From the NCBI RefSeq assembly GCF_000739085.1, contig NZ_CP009110.1:2728001-2792000 (forward strand): a DNA stretch of 64,000 bases, in the 5' to 3' direction. Made by a program: the position numbers and the translations under genes. This DNA is from Amycolatopsis methanolica 239 (GTDB lineage Bacteria > Actinomycetota > Actinomycetes > Mycobacteriales > Pseudonocardiaceae). Within the stretch, counting starts at the first letter, position 1. Each line of letters begins with the position of its first letter. This document shows positions 1-10,654 of the stretch, one piece after another. Under the pieces are notes generated by a model. It was not told the DNA's origin, ran no database searches, and was given only the letters and a program-made list of their open reading frames with translations.

Positions 1-141
1 CGCCTGGACGCGCACGCCGAGACGTTCCTGTCGCAGTTCGGGGCCAACCACATCCACGCCATCCCGGGCGACCGCCGCGCCGAGCTGCGTGCCGCGGCCG
101 GCCTGCTCGGCGTCGACGTGCACGAGTGGTCCCGTGACTGA
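1..141 (+). CDS. C-terminal end of a sugar isomerase (L-fucose/L-arabinose isomerase-like), partial
   Basis: Frame 1 is open from the window edge and ends in TGA at 139-141. The 46 visible residues contain GANHIHAIPGD followed by an amphipathic stretch ending in LLGVDV. This resembles the extreme C-terminus of L-fucose/L-arabinose isomerase-like proteins, where a His-containing NH..(x)GD segment precedes the last helix. The stop overlaps the GTG start of the next gene, a FGGY sugar kinase, which supports an isomerase-kinase sugar catabolic operon. The family call rests on this short tail plus context, so it is tentative; the rest of the protein lies outside the window. Confidence 0.5.
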   Translation, partial: RLDAHAETFLSQFGANHIHAIPGDRRAELRAAAGLLGVDVHEWSRD

Positions 142-1624
142 TCTGCTGCTCGGCATCGACATCGGGACGTCCAGCTCGAAGGGCGTCCTGGTGACCCGGG
201 ACGGCGAGATCGTCGCCCGCGCCTCGCGGGCGCACGAGACGTCGTACCCGCACCCCGGCTGGGTCGAGCACGACGCGGAAACCGTGTGGTGGCAGGACTT
301 CCTCGCGCTGACCCGGGAACTGGTCGCGGCGGCGGGCGACCGCGAACTGGCCGCGCTGGCGGTGAGCGGCATCGGGCCGGTGCTGCTGCCCGCCGACTCC
401 GACGGCACGCCGCTGCGGCCCGCCATCCTGTACGGCGTGGACACCCGGGCGTCCCGGGAGATCGAGGAGCTGACCGCCGAATTCGGCGCGGAGTCTATTG
501 TGGAGCGGGCCGGGACGGCGTTGTCGTCGCAGGCGGTCGGCCCGAAGTGGCGCTGGCTCGCCCGGCGCGAGCCGGAGGTGTTCCGGCGCACCCAGCTGTT
601 CCTGATGTGCAGTTCCTACCTCGTGCACCGGCTGACCGGCGAGTACGTTCTGGACCACCACTCGGCCAGCCAGTGCGACCCGATGTACGACCTGCGCGCC
701 GGGGACTGGGCCGCGGACTGGGCGGCGCTGTGCGCGCCCGGGGTCGAGATGCCGCGGCTGGTGTGGCCGACCGAGGTGGCCGGCGTGGTGAGCGCGGCCG
801 CGGCGGCGGAAACCGGTCTGCCGCAAGGCCTCCCGGTCACCGCCGGCACCGTCGACGCGTGGGCGGAGGCCGTGAGCGTCGGCGTGGCCGAGCCGGGCGA
901 CACGATGGTCATGTACGGCACCACGATGTTCCTCATCCAGGTAGTTGCCGACCCGCGCCCGCACACCGGCCTGTGGACGACGTGCGGCGCCTTCCCCGGC
1001 ACGTACTCGCTCGCGGCCGGGATGGCGACCTCCGGCGCGATCACCGACTGGCTGCGCCGCCTCGTCGGCGGCGACTTCGCCACGCTCGTCGACCAGGCCG
1101 CGAAGGTGCCGCCGGGCAGCCGGGGCCTGCTGATGCTGCCCTACTTCGCGGGCGAGCGCACGCCGCTGTTCGACCCGGACGCCCGCGGCGTGCTGGCGGG
1201 GCTGACCACCTCGCACGGCATCGGCGAGATCTACCGCGCCGCGCTCGAGGGCATCGCCTACGGGGTGCGGCACAACCTGGAGGCCATGCGCGACTCCGGC
1301 GGCGCGGCGGGCCGGCTGGTCGCGGTCGGCGGCGGCACGCAGGGCGGGCTGTGGACGCAGATCGTCAGCGACGTGACGGGCGCCGACCAGCAGGTGCCCG
1401 CGGAGACGATCGGCGCCGCGCTCGGCGACGCGCTGCTGGCGGCCGTCGCGATCGGCGCGGAGCCGGACATCACGCGCTGGAACCCGGTGGCGAGCACGGT
1501 TCGCCCGGATCCTGCCGCGGTGGACACCTATGACCGGTTCTACGCGCGGTACCGCGAACTCTACCCCTCCACAAAGGACATAACGCACTTTCTGGCCGAG
1601 CGTCAGCGGGAGAGCGGGCACTAG
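134..1624 (+). CDS. FGGY-family carbohydrate kinase (xylulokinase-like)
   Basis: ATP-dependent cytoplasmic sugar kinase of 496 aa, the usual FGGY length (about 500). The N-terminal domain opens with the phosphate loop GIDIGTSSSKG (residues 7-17) and HPGWVEHD (40-47). The likely catalytic base is Asp241 in GTVDAWAEA, and the second domain carries the glycine-rich VGGGTQGGLW near residues 398-407. The GTG at 134 is preferred over an upstream in-frame ATG at 89 because it places the conserved ATP loop at the N-terminus and overlaps the upstream stop, as in a coupled operon. The upstream isomerase-like tail suggests a ketose or deoxy-ketose substrate. The exact sugar cannot be read from sequence. 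Confidence 0.88.
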   Translation: MTDLLLGIDIGTSSSKGVLVTRDGEIVARASRAHETSYPHPGWVEHDAETVWWQDFLALTRELVAAAGDRELAALAVSGIGPVLLPADSDGTPLRPAILYGVDTRASREIEELTAEFGAESIVERAGTALSSQAVGPKWRWLARREPEVFRRTQLFLMCSSYLVHRLTGEYVLDHHSASQCDPMYDLRAGDWAADWAALCAPGVEMPRLVWPTEVAGVVSAAAAAETGLPQGLPVTAGTVDAWAEAVSVGVAEPGDTMVMYGTTMFLIQVVADPRPHTGLWTTCGAFPGTYSLAAGMATSGAITDWLRRLVGGDFATLVDQAAKVPPGSRGLLMLPYFAGERTPLFDPDARGVLAGLTTSHGIGEIYRAALEGIAYGVRHNLEAMRDSGGAAGRLVAVGGGTQGGLWTQIVSDVTGADQQVPAETIGAALGDALLAAVAIGAEPDITRWNPVASTVRPDPAAVDTYDRFYARYRELYPSTKDITHFLAERQRESGH

Positions 1625-1633
1625 CCTGGCCGG

Positions 1634-2338
1634 GTGTTTTCCGAACCCTCGGGCCAGGGCTGGCAGCAGGTCGGCGAACTCGTGCTCGCGCTGGTGCTGT
1701 GCTCACTGATCGGCCTGGAACGCGAACTGAAGCAGAAGAGCGCAGGCCTGCGCACGCACACGCTGGTCGGGGTGGGCGCGGCGCTGTTCCTCCTGGTGAG
1801 CAAGTACGGCTTCACCGACGTGCTCGAGCCGGGGCGGGTCGTGCTGGATCCGTCGCGGGTGGCGGCGCAGATCGTGTCCGGGATCGGGTTCATCGGCGGC
1901 GGGCTGATCTTCGTGCGGCGCGACGTGGTGCGCGGCCTGACCACCGCGGCGGTGGTGTGGATGAGCGTGGCGGTGGGCTGCGCGTGCGCGGCCGGGCTGC
2001 CGCTCCTGGCGGTGGTCGTCACCGCGGCGCACTTCGTCGTGGTCTACGGCTACCCGCCGCTGGTGCGGCTGCTGACTCGCCGGAGCCCCGCGACGACGAC
2101 GGTCCGGCTGGCCTACCGGGACGGCGAGGGGGCGCTGCGGCGGATTCTCGAACTGGCGACCCGTTCCGGCTACTCGGTCCAGCAGGCCCTGACCGACCGC
2201 CGCGACTCCGGTGGCGTGATCGACCTGAGCATGCGGCTGCTCGGGCCGCGCGGCGGTGACGACCTGCTCGCCAAGCTGGCCGAGCAGCCCGGGATCCTGG
2301 CGGTGGAGACCGGCGCGATCGACGATACGAGTGAGTAG
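1634..2338 (+). CDS. MgtC/SapB family membrane protein
   Basis: Protein of 234 aa with four or five hydrophobic segments in the first 140 residues and a soluble C-terminal domain. MgtC hallmarks are present: GLERELK, GLRTHTLVGVGAALF, QIVSGIGFIGGGLIF and GLTTAAVVW. The C-terminal part (about 150-234) looks like the ACT-like domain seen in longer members. The family is linked to survival at low magnesium and to modulation of membrane ATPases; the role here is inferred only. Translation starts at GTG 1634, nine bases after the kinase stop, so it may be co-transcribed with it although the functions appear unrelated. Confidence 0.88.
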   Translation: MFSEPSGQGWQQVGELVLALVLCSLIGLERELKQKSAGLRTHTLVGVGAALFLLVSKYGFTDVLEPGRVVLDPSRVAAQIVSGIGFIGGGLIFVRRDVVRGLTTAAVVWMSVAVGCACAAGLPLLAVVVTAAHFVVVYGYPPLVRLLTRRSPATTTVRLAYRDGEGALRRILELATRSGYSVQQALTDRRDSGGVIDLSMRLLGPRGGDDLLAKLAEQPGILAVETGAIDDTSE

Positions 2339-2483
2339 AAGTCGCAGGTCAGCGGGGGTGCACTACCCCGAGCGGGTGAAAAGCGGACGGTGATGTTCCC
2401 GCAAGGTAACGGTTGACGCTCGGCTTGCGAGGAATGGTTGACGCGCTCGGTGGAAGCGCGGTGAGCCGAGAGAAGACGACGCC

Positions 2484-2978
2484 ATGGGTGTTGTTCCCAC
2501 CGTGGGTCCCGGGCCGGGACCGCGGCGGCCGCTGGCCAGTTCGACGGCGGTGTTCGCCGCCCTCGGGGTGGTCCTGACGGTCGGCCTCACCTCGCTGCTC
2601 GTCGGCGGGCACCGGTCCGCCGACCCGTCGGTGGGGTCGCTCAGCGGGGCCAGCGCGCCGGTCGTGGCGCCGGTCGCGCCCGTGCCGCAGGTCTCCTACG
2701 CCGTCACGTACGAGCTGAGGGGCGGCGCCGGTGCGCTGAACGTGACGTACGTGGCGAAGGGCGCCGACATCGCCCAGGTGCTCGAAACGGACACCCCGTG
2801 GTCGGTGTCGATCGAGCGCACCGGGCCGCAGGGCTCGGAGCAGTACTTCAGCCTGACGGCGCAGAACGCCGGCGGCGGCACCCTGACGTGCCGCATCATC
2901 GTCGACGGGGTCGTGGTGAGCGAGCGGTCCGTGTCGGCGCCGCAGGGCATGGTGCGTTGCTCGAAGTCGCTGCCCTGA
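2484..2978 (+). CDS. MmpS-like membrane-anchored secreted protein
   Basis: Protein of 164 aa. A Pro/Gly-rich N-terminus is followed by one membrane segment (about residues 21-43), a low-complexity Ala/Pro/Val/Ser linker (45-70), and a compact beta-rich domain starting near VSYAVTYEL with two late cysteines (CRI and CSK). This single-TM plus beta-domain layout with a YxVTYE-like start matches actinobacterial MmpS-type transport accessory proteins, which assist MmpL exporters. No mmpL gene is adjacent, so a stand-alone role is possible. The ATG at 2484 is the first good start; the 145-bp gap upstream shows no further gene. Confidence 0.55.
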   Translation: MGVVPTVGPGPGPRRPLASSTAVFAALGVVLTVGLTSLLVGGHRSADPSVGSLSGASAPVVAPVAPVPQVSYAVTYELRGGAGALNVTYVAKGADIAQVLETDTPWSVSIERTGPQGSEQYFSLTAQNAGGGTLTCRIIVDGVVVSERSVSAPQGMVRCSKSLP

Positions 2979-3024
2979 CCCGTCCGCGCCGCCTCCCGCG
3001 ATCGCCGTGGGGCACGATCACCTC

Positions 3025-3771
3025 GTGAACGGTGCGACGCTGCAGACCGGGCCGGTGCTGGCCGTCGTCCTCACCGCGCTCGTCGCGGTGGGCGCCCTCG
3101 CGGTGTGGCTCGGCCGGCTCGGGCCCGGGTGGGCGGTCGCCACGGCGGCCGGCCGCGCGGTAGTCCAGCTGGGCGCGGTGTCGCTGCTGATCACCGCCGT
3201 GCTCCGGTCCGGCTGGCTGACCGGGCTGTTCGTGCTGCTCATGTTCACCGTCGCCGCGGTCACCTCGGCCCGCCGCGTCGGGCTCCCGCTGCGCCGCGTG
3301 CCGTGGATCGCCGTCGCGCTGGCGTGCGGTGTCCTCCCGGTGCTCGCGCTGGTGCTCGGGTCGGGTGTGGTGCCGCTGGAGCCGATCGCGGTGGTGCCGA
3401 TCGCCGGGATCGTCATCGGCGGCGCCATGAGCGCGACGTCCCAGGCCGCCCGCCGCGCCCTCGACGAGCTGGCCACGCGGCACGGCGAGTACGAAGCCGC
3501 CCTCGCGCTCGGTTTCCTGCCGCGGGCGGCCGCGCTGGAGATCTGCCGTCCCAGCGCCGGGCAGGCGCTGATCCCCGCGCTCGACCAGACCCGCACGGTC
3601 GGCCTGGTGACCCTGCCCGGCGCCTACGTCGGCGTGCTGCTCGGCGGGGCCAGCCCGGTGCAGGCCGGGGTCACGCAGGTGCTGGTCCTGATCGGGCTGC
3701 TGGCGGCCGAGGCGATCGCCGTGCTCGTGGTGGTCCAGCTCGTGGCGGCGGGACTCGTCGATCGCGGTTAG
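3025..3771 (+). CDS. FetB/YbbM-type (UPF0014) ABC transporter permease
   Basis: Integral membrane protein of 248 aa with seven or so hydrophobic segments. UPF0014/FetB features are visible: GRAVVQLGAVSLL near the start, PIAGIVIGGAMSATS in mid-protein, the cytoplasmic EYEAALALGFLPRAAALE coupling segment, and LPGAYVGVLLGGASPVQAG. E. coli FetAB of this family exports iron and helps oxidative-stress resistance. No ATPase partner gene lies next to it, so the partner would have to be encoded elsewhere. GTG 3025 is preferred; an in-frame GTG at 3007 would add six residues. Confidence 0.8.
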   Translation: MNGATLQTGPVLAVVLTALVAVGALAVWLGRLGPGWAVATAAGRAVVQLGAVSLLITAVLRSGWLTGLFVLLMFTVAAVTSARRVGLPLRRVPWIAVALACGVLPVLALVLGSGVVPLEPIAVVPIAGIVIGGAMSATSQAARRALDELATRHGEYEAALALGFLPRAAALEICRPSAGQALIPALDQTRTVGLVTLPGAYVGVLLGGASPVQAGVTQVLVLIGLLAAEAIAVLVVVQLVAAGLVDRG

Positions 3772-3780
3772 CGTGGGGCC

Positions 3781-4287
3781 ATGACTGTTGCGGACTTGGT
3801 GATCGACGGGTTCGGCCGCATCCAGGAGGTCGTGCACGAGGCCGTCGGCGGGCTGACCGAGGACCAGCTGGCCGAGCGCCTCGACGCGGACGCCAACTCG
3901 ATCGCGTGGCTGGTCTGGCACCTCACGCGCGTGCAGGACGACCACATCGCGGACCTGGCCGGCACGCCGCAGGTGTGGACCGAGCGGGGGTGGCACGAGC
4001 GGTTCGGGCTGCCGTTCCGTCCGGGGGCGACGGGCTACGGGCACCGCTCCAAGGACGTGGCCGCGGTGCGCGCGGAGGCCAAACTGCTCACCGGCTACCA
4101 CGGCGCGGTGCACGACTCGACGGTCGCGTGGCTGGGCTCGCTGCGCGAGGACCGGCTGGACGACGTGGTCGACGAGGCGTGGGACCCGCCGGTGACCCTC
4201 GGGGTCCGGCTGGTCAGCATCCTGTCCGACGACCTCCAGCACGCCGGGCAGGCCGCGTTCATCCGCGGCGTCCTGGAGCGGCGTTAG
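3781..4287 (+). CDS. DinB/mycothiol-transferase-like (DUF664) protein
   Basis: Helical protein of 168 aa. It begins with the DinB-fold pattern of a long helix (GRIQEVVHEAV) followed by GLTEDQL and SIAWLVWHLTRVQDDH, in which the WHLTRVQDDH histidines are the expected metal ligands of the DinB/YfiT four-helix bundle. A later HAGQAAFIRG segment supplies the C-terminal His. Members include mycothiol-dependent isomerases and S-transferases, and actinomycetes make mycothiol, but the substrate cannot be told. The start ATG is nine bases after the preceding permease stop. The last four bases overlap the convergent gene. Confidence 0.78.
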   Translation: MTVADLVIDGFGRIQEVVHEAVGGLTEDQLAERLDADANSIAWLVWHLTRVQDDHIADLAGTPQVWTERGWHERFGLPFRPGATGYGHRSKDVAAVRAEAKLLTGYHGAVHDSTVAWLGSLREDRLDDVVDEAWDPPVTLGVRLVSILSDDLQHAGQAAFIRGVLERR

Positions 4288-4931
4288 GGCGGTGGGAACT
4301 CGGCCGCGACCTCGGCGGCGTCGTCCATCGTCGCGGGGTCCGGCCGACCGCCGCCGGGAGCGGCCTCGGCGATGACGACGAGCGGGCCGTCGTGCCGGGA
4401 CCCGTAGTACTGCCCCGTGAACTCGACGCCGGCGAGGCCGAGCGCGCCGGCCGCGAGGGGCTCGACGTTGCCCGTGCCGTCTGTGTCGGCCAGCTCCTTG
4501 AGGTCGGCCGCGGTGCCCGCGCTGGGCATGCGGACCCACGCGATCGACACGACGACGGTGTTGCCGCGCGTGTCCCCGATCGCGAGGAGGAGCCGGTCCA
4601 GCTTGCGGCACGGGTGCGTCCGGAAGAACTGCCGGACCTGGCCGTAGGAGTGGGCGCCGCAGGTCGTCGCGGCGTGAGCGGCCTGCCGCAGCTGGCGCAG
4701 GCCCGTGCGGTTCCAGGCTTCGCCGCGCTGTCCCTTGCGGGCGGCGTCCTTGCCCGCCGTCTTGCCGTGGGCGGAGGTGACGGAACCGCCGGTGACGCCG
4801 CCGCCCGTGGTCATTCCGGCGCCGCCCGCTGCCAGCGCACCCACCGCCACGGCCGCGACCATCGCCTTGCCGCCCTTCTTGGGGCGGTCCTCCCCGAAGG
4901 GGCGCTTCTTGCCGTTGATCGTGCGGACCAT
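4284..4931 (-). CDS. Hypothetical membrane-anchored or secreted protein
   Basis: Protein of 215 aa that I cannot assign to a named family. The N-terminus is strongly basic (KKRPFGEDRPKKGGK) and is followed by one Ala/Gly-rich hydrophobic segment (about 24-45), then a basic KDAARKGQRGEAW region and a soluble domain with two cysteines (TTCGAH and HPCRKLD) that could pair outside the cell. The second half (VVVSIAWVRMP, GVEFTGQYYGSRHDG) looks like a compact alpha/beta domain found in other actinomycete proteins of unknown function. It is convergent with the DinB-like gene, overlapping by four bases. Confidence 0.6.
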   Translation of the reverse strand: MVRTINGKKRPFGEDRPKKGGKAMVAAVAVGALAAGGAGMTTGGGVTGGSVTSAHGKTAGKDAARKGQRGEAWNRTGLRQLRQAAHAATTCGAHSYGQVRQFFRTHPCRKLDRLLLAIGDTRGNTVVVSIAWVRMPSAGTAADLKELADTDGTGNVEPLAAGALGLAGVEFTGQYYGSRHDGPLVVIAEAAPGGGRPDPATMDDAAEVAAEFPPP

Positions 4932-4942
4932 GGCCGGAATAG

Positions 4943-7164
<2,222 letters not shown>

Positions 7165-7429
7165 GGAACCGCGCGGCCCGGGGCGCGGGTGCTCGCCCGC
7201 CATCGTGGTGCGCGCCTGGGTGGCGTTCGTTGCGTGGCGGGGTGGCCGCTTGTGCGGCGCCGCGCGGCGCCGCGGCTAGGCTGCGCGCGGTCGATGCTCG
7301 GGCCGCGGCGCTGCTTGCCAGCCGCTTTCGGTCCACGCCCTGGCTCCCTTCGGAGCCGGGCACCTGGCGGGCAGCGGCGAGCATCCGTCCGGGCGAGCTC
7401 CGCGCCGAGCAGCAACACCCACCAGGAAA

Positions 7430-7867
7430 TCACCCGCGCCCGGCGGCTTCCTTCGCGCCTCGCACGGCCAGTTTGTCCGCTCGTTCGTTCTCGGGGTGTC
7501 CGGCGTGCCCCTTGACCCAATGCCACTGCACCTCGTGGGCGCCGATCGCCGCGTCGAGGCGTTGCCACAGGTCCGCGTTCTTCACCGGCTCGCGGCTCGC
7601 CGTCTGCCAGCCGTTCGTCTTCCACCGCGGCATCCACTGCGTCACGCCGTTGCGGACGTAGCTCGAGTCCGTGTACACCCGCACCACCGAGGGCCGCGTC
7701 AGCGCCTCCAGCGCGCGGATCGGCGCCATCAGCTCCATGCGGTTGTTCGTCGTCGTGCCGGGTTCGCCGCCGTAGAGCTCCTTCTCGTGCCGCCCGTAGC
7801 GCAGCACCGCGCCCCAGCCGCCCGGCCCGGGGTTCCCGCTGCACGCGCCGTCGGTGTAGATGTCCAC
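7430..7867 (-). CDS. rnhA: Ribonuclease HI
   Basis: Cytoplasmic endonuclease that cuts the RNA strand of RNA-DNA hybrids. The 145-aa product has the complete acidic set in order: [14 protein letters not shown] at the start (first Asp), NNRMELMA (Glu), YTDSSYV (second Asp), and a C-terminal [11 protein letters not shown] (last Asp), with the basic VKGHAGHP loop. GTG at 7867 is chosen because a GGAGG sits about 10 bases upstream and because family members begin with a short strand directly before YTDG; in-frame starts further upstream (GTG at 7888 and beyond) would add non-conserved residues. It is convergent with the geosmin remnant and divergent from the protease pair. Confidence 0.92.
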   Translation of the reverse strand: MDIYTDGACSGNPGPGGWGAVLRYGRHEKELYGGEPGTTTNNRMELMAPIRALEALTRPSVVRVYTDSSYVRNGVTQWMPRWKTNGWQTASREPVKNADLWQRLDAAIGAHEVQWHWVKGHAGHPENERADKLAVRGAKEAAGRG

Positions 7868-8010
7868 GACCGGCCCGTCCTCCTGCACGCGCGGAAGCGT
7901 AGCAGCGGCAACGAATCGTTCATCCCACGGCCACACCGGATCAAGTAACTTCCGCGCCCCGGCCGCGACTCCAGGAGGAGGCCCTCCGGACTCACCTGCG
8001 GGAGTGGATC

Positions 8011-8781
8011 ATGCGTTATCGGCCCATCGGCAGCGATCCCCTGGACGGGCGGCTCGGCCGCTACATCCCGGACGACTGGCGCCACCTGGAGAACTACCCG
8101 ATCACGGCCCTGCCGGAGGTGGACCGCCCCAGCGCCGTGCCCGTGGTGATCGGCGTCAACTGGTACGAGGCGTTCGACGAGCCGGTGCGCGACGAGCGGT
8201 CCGGCGAGTTCTTCATCGGCCACCGGGGCGACCTCGGCCGGATCCGCGGCGGGCACTGCGTCTGCCTGGAACACGGCGGCGACCCGGACACCGACGACTG
8301 GTACCGCTTCTACGACCAGGGCCACGAGGGCGCCTGCGTCGGTTTCGGCTGGTCGCGCTGCATGACCCTGCTGAACAAGGGCCTGTACGCCGCGCGCTGG
8401 CTGTGGGACCGCGCCAAGGAACGCGACGAGTGGCCGCAGACCAACCCCGGCGACGACGAGGGCACCTCCGTCCGCGCCGCCGCTGAAGTGCTCGTCGCCG
8501 CAGGTCACGTCGACTGGCGGGCGGACTTCGCCGGGGACGACTCGGGCGAGCGCGCCGGGTACGAGCCGGACGTGGCGGACGGGATCCTCGCCTTCCGCTG
8601 GGCGACCTCCGCCGCGGACGTGCACCAGGTGCTCGCCAACTCGCGCGCCGACGAGCTGAACGCCGTGCCGATCCTCAACTCGTGGGGCGACAACTACCCG
8701 CACCGGGTGTGGCTGCCCGACGAAGTTCTCGAGCGGCTCATCGGTGAGGACGGCGAAGTCGCGATCCCCACGGACCGCTGA
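8011..8781 (+). CDS. Papain-like (C1-type) cysteine protease-like protein with His before Cys
   Basis: Soluble protein of 256 aa without signal peptide. Papain-type active-site motifs are visible: YDQGHEGACVGFG (Gln103, Cys109), IRGGHCVCLEHG (His82) and PILNSWGDNYP (Asn223). In canonical papain the order is Gln, Cys, His, Asn; here the Gly-Gly-His block and the strand before it (PVVIGVNWYEAF) precede the Cys, like a circular permutation. From memory, similar sequences occur in actinobacteria and their phages. Activity is inferred, not shown. It is separated by one base from the next gene (trypsin-nuclease fusion), so the two are almost certainly co-translated. Intact and in normal high-GC codon usage, unlike several neighbouring loci. 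Confidence 0.65.
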   Translation: MRYRPIGSDPLDGRLGRYIPDDWRHLENYPITALPEVDRPSAVPVVIGVNWYEAFDEPVRDERSGEFFIGHRGDLGRIRGGHCVCLEHGGDPDTDDWYRFYDQGHEGACVGFGWSRCMTLLNKGLYAARWLWDRAKERDEWPQTNPGDDEGTSVRAAAEVLVAAGHVDWRADFAGDDSGERAGYEPDVADGILAFRWATSAADVHQVLANSRADELNAVPILNSWGDNYPHRVWLPDEVLERLIGEDGEVAIPTDR

Positions 8782-8782
8782 C

Positions 8783-10636
8783 ATGACGTCCTACCCGGAC
8801 CGCGACGCCGTCGAAAAGCGCGTGCACGAGCGCGAGGACGAACGCCTGCGCAAGATCGCCATCCTGGCCGAGCCGTTCGGGCTCGCGAAGGCCGACGACC
8901 CCGGCCGGGTCGCCACCCGCATCGACCGGCTGAGCCGGACCCGCCCGGACGTCCGCCCGGTCGACCCGGTGGCGATCGCGGAGGGGGAGGAGGACGCGCT
9001 GCGCGACGCGGGCACCGTGCTGGAGCGGATCATCCGCACCGACGACCTGCTCGGCGTCGGCTACCTCGAAGGCGGGGTGCGCGCGGCGAAGGCGGTGGGC
9101 CGCATCTCTATCCGCGACGACCGCGGCCGCCTGCGCGGCTACGGCACCGGATCGCTGGTATCGCCGGAGCTGCTGCTCACCAACCACCACGTCCTCGCCG
9201 ACGCCGCGACCGCCGCGTGCAGCGTCGTCGAGTTCGACTACCAGGACGGCGCCGACGGCCTGCCGCTGCCGGTGCGGCTGCTCGCGCTGGACCCGGTGCG
9301 GTTCTTCGCGGCCGACCCGGGCCTGGACTTCGCGCTCGTCGCGGTCCGGGCCACCGCCGCGGAGCTGGCGCCGTTCGGGTTCAACCGGCTCGTCGAGGCC
9401 GAGGGCAAGGCGATCGTCGGCGACTTCGTGACGATCGTGCAGCACCCGAACGGCGAGCGGAAGCAGATCGCGTTGCGGGAGAACAGGATCGTCGACGTGC
9501 TGGAGCGTTTCCTGCACTACGAGACCGACACCGAACCGGGCTCCTCGGGCTCGCCGGTCTTCAACGACCAGTGGGAGATCGTGGCGTTGCACCACGCCAG
9601 CGTCCCCGCGCCGGAGAAGGGCGAACTCGGCGGCGTCGTCAACGAGGGGGTGCGCGTCAGCCGCCTGCTGGCGGGCCTGCGCGCCCGCACGTTCCCGCCC
9701 GAGCAGCAGGCCCTGCTGGCCGGTGTGTTCGGCGAGCCCTCGCCGGTGGTCGCCGCCCCCGTCACCGAGGCCATCCGCATCGACCCGGACTACGGCAACC
9801 GGGCCGGTTACGACCCGGATTTCCTGGCCGGGCACCGGGTTCCGCTGCCCGAGCTGTCACCGGACCTGATGCCGCTGGCGGCGGTGAACCGGCAGGCCAC
9901 GAGCGAGCCGAAGCACGTGCTGCCCTACCACCACTTCAGCGCGGTGCTGAACAAGCTGCGCCGGCTCGCGTTCTTCACCGCGGTCAACATCGACGGCGCG
10001 ACGAGCGTCCGCCTGCGCCGTGAGAAGGACAAGTGGTCGCTGGACCCGCGGGTGCCGGAGGAGGAGCAGACCGGTGAGCCGGTCTACGCGGACAACCCGC
10101 TCGACCGCGGGCACCTCGTGCGCCGGCTCGACCCGGCGTGGGGGCCGTCGCGGGAAGCGGCGAAGTCGGCCAACGACGACACCTTCCACTTCATCAACTG
10201 CACGCCGCAGCACGAGGACTTCAACCAGAACCGCACGACGTGGGCTGGGCTGGAGGACTACGTACTGGAGAACGCCGACAACCGGGACCTGCGGGTCAGC
10301 GTCGTCACCGGCCCGGTGTTCGCCGCCGACGACGACCAGTACCGGGGAGTGCAGCTGCCGCGGCAGTTCTTCAAGGTGGTGGCGATGGTCCGGCAGGACG
10401 GCAGCCTCTCGGCCACCGGCTACCTGCTCAGCCAGGAACAGTTGCTGCAGGGCCTGGAGGTCGCGGCCGCCGAGTTCTCCTACGGCGCCTACCGCACGTT
10501 CCAGGTGCCGGTCCGGCGCATCGCGGAGCTGACCGGGCTGTCGTTCGGCCCGCTCGGCGACGCGGATCCGCTGGGGCAGCAGGAATCGGCGACGACCGCG
10601 AAGGAGGTCGGCGGGCCGGCGGACCTGGTCCTCTAG
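8783..10636 (+). CDS. Trypsin-like serine protease fused to a DNA/RNA non-specific endonuclease
   Basis: Protein of 617 aa, no signal peptide or membrane segment. Residues 1-90 are a charged helical leader. Residues about 105-300 form a trypsin-like domain with His136 (LLTNHHVL), Asp182 (GLDFALVAV) and Ser255 (EPGSSGSPVF). Residues about 370-590 form a NUC1-type (beta-beta-alpha-metal) nuclease with the catalytic DRGH motif (441-444) and FINCTPQHEDFNQNRTTW, which carries the metal-binding Asn. All key residues are present. The upstream papain-like gene ends one base before this ATG (8783). The combination suggests proteolytic control of a toxic nuclease, as in host-defence or conflict systems; that role is inference. 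Confidence 0.82.
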   Translation: MTSYPDRDAVEKRVHEREDERLRKIAILAEPFGLAKADDPGRVATRIDRLSRTRPDVRPVDPVAIAEGEEDALRDAGTVLERIIRTDDLLGVGYLEGGVRAAKAVGRISIRDDRGRLRGYGTGSLVSPELLLTNHHVLADAATAACSVVEFDYQDGADGLPLPVRLLALDPVRFFAADPGLDFALVAVRATAAELAPFGFNRLVEAEGKAIVGDFVTIVQHPNGERKQIALRENRIVDVLERFLHYETDTEPGSSGSPVFNDQWEIVALHHASVPAPEKGELGGVVNEGVRVSRLLAGLRARTFPPEQQALLAGVFGEPSPVVAAPVTEAIRIDPDYGNRAGYDPDFLAGHRVPLPELSPDLMPLAAVNRQATSEPKHVLPYHHFSAVLNKLRRLAFFTAVNIDGATSVRLRREKDKWSLDPRVPEEEQTGEPVYADNPLDRGHLVRRLDPAWGPSREAAKSANDDTFHFINCTPQHEDFNQNRTTWAGLEDYVLENADNRDLRVSVVTGPVFAADDDQYRGVQLPRQFFKVVAMVRQDGSLSATGYLLSQEQLLQGLEVAAAEFSYGAYRTFQVPVRRIAELTGLSFGPLGDADPLGQQESATTAKEVGGPADLVL

Positions 10637-10654
10637 GGCGTCACGCCCGCGGCG

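Noticed and set aside
7165..7429. Possible short gene between the geosmin remnant and rnhA
   Set aside because: Only Arg/Ala/Pro-rich frames without a start and ribosome site; composition looks like GC-rich spacer.
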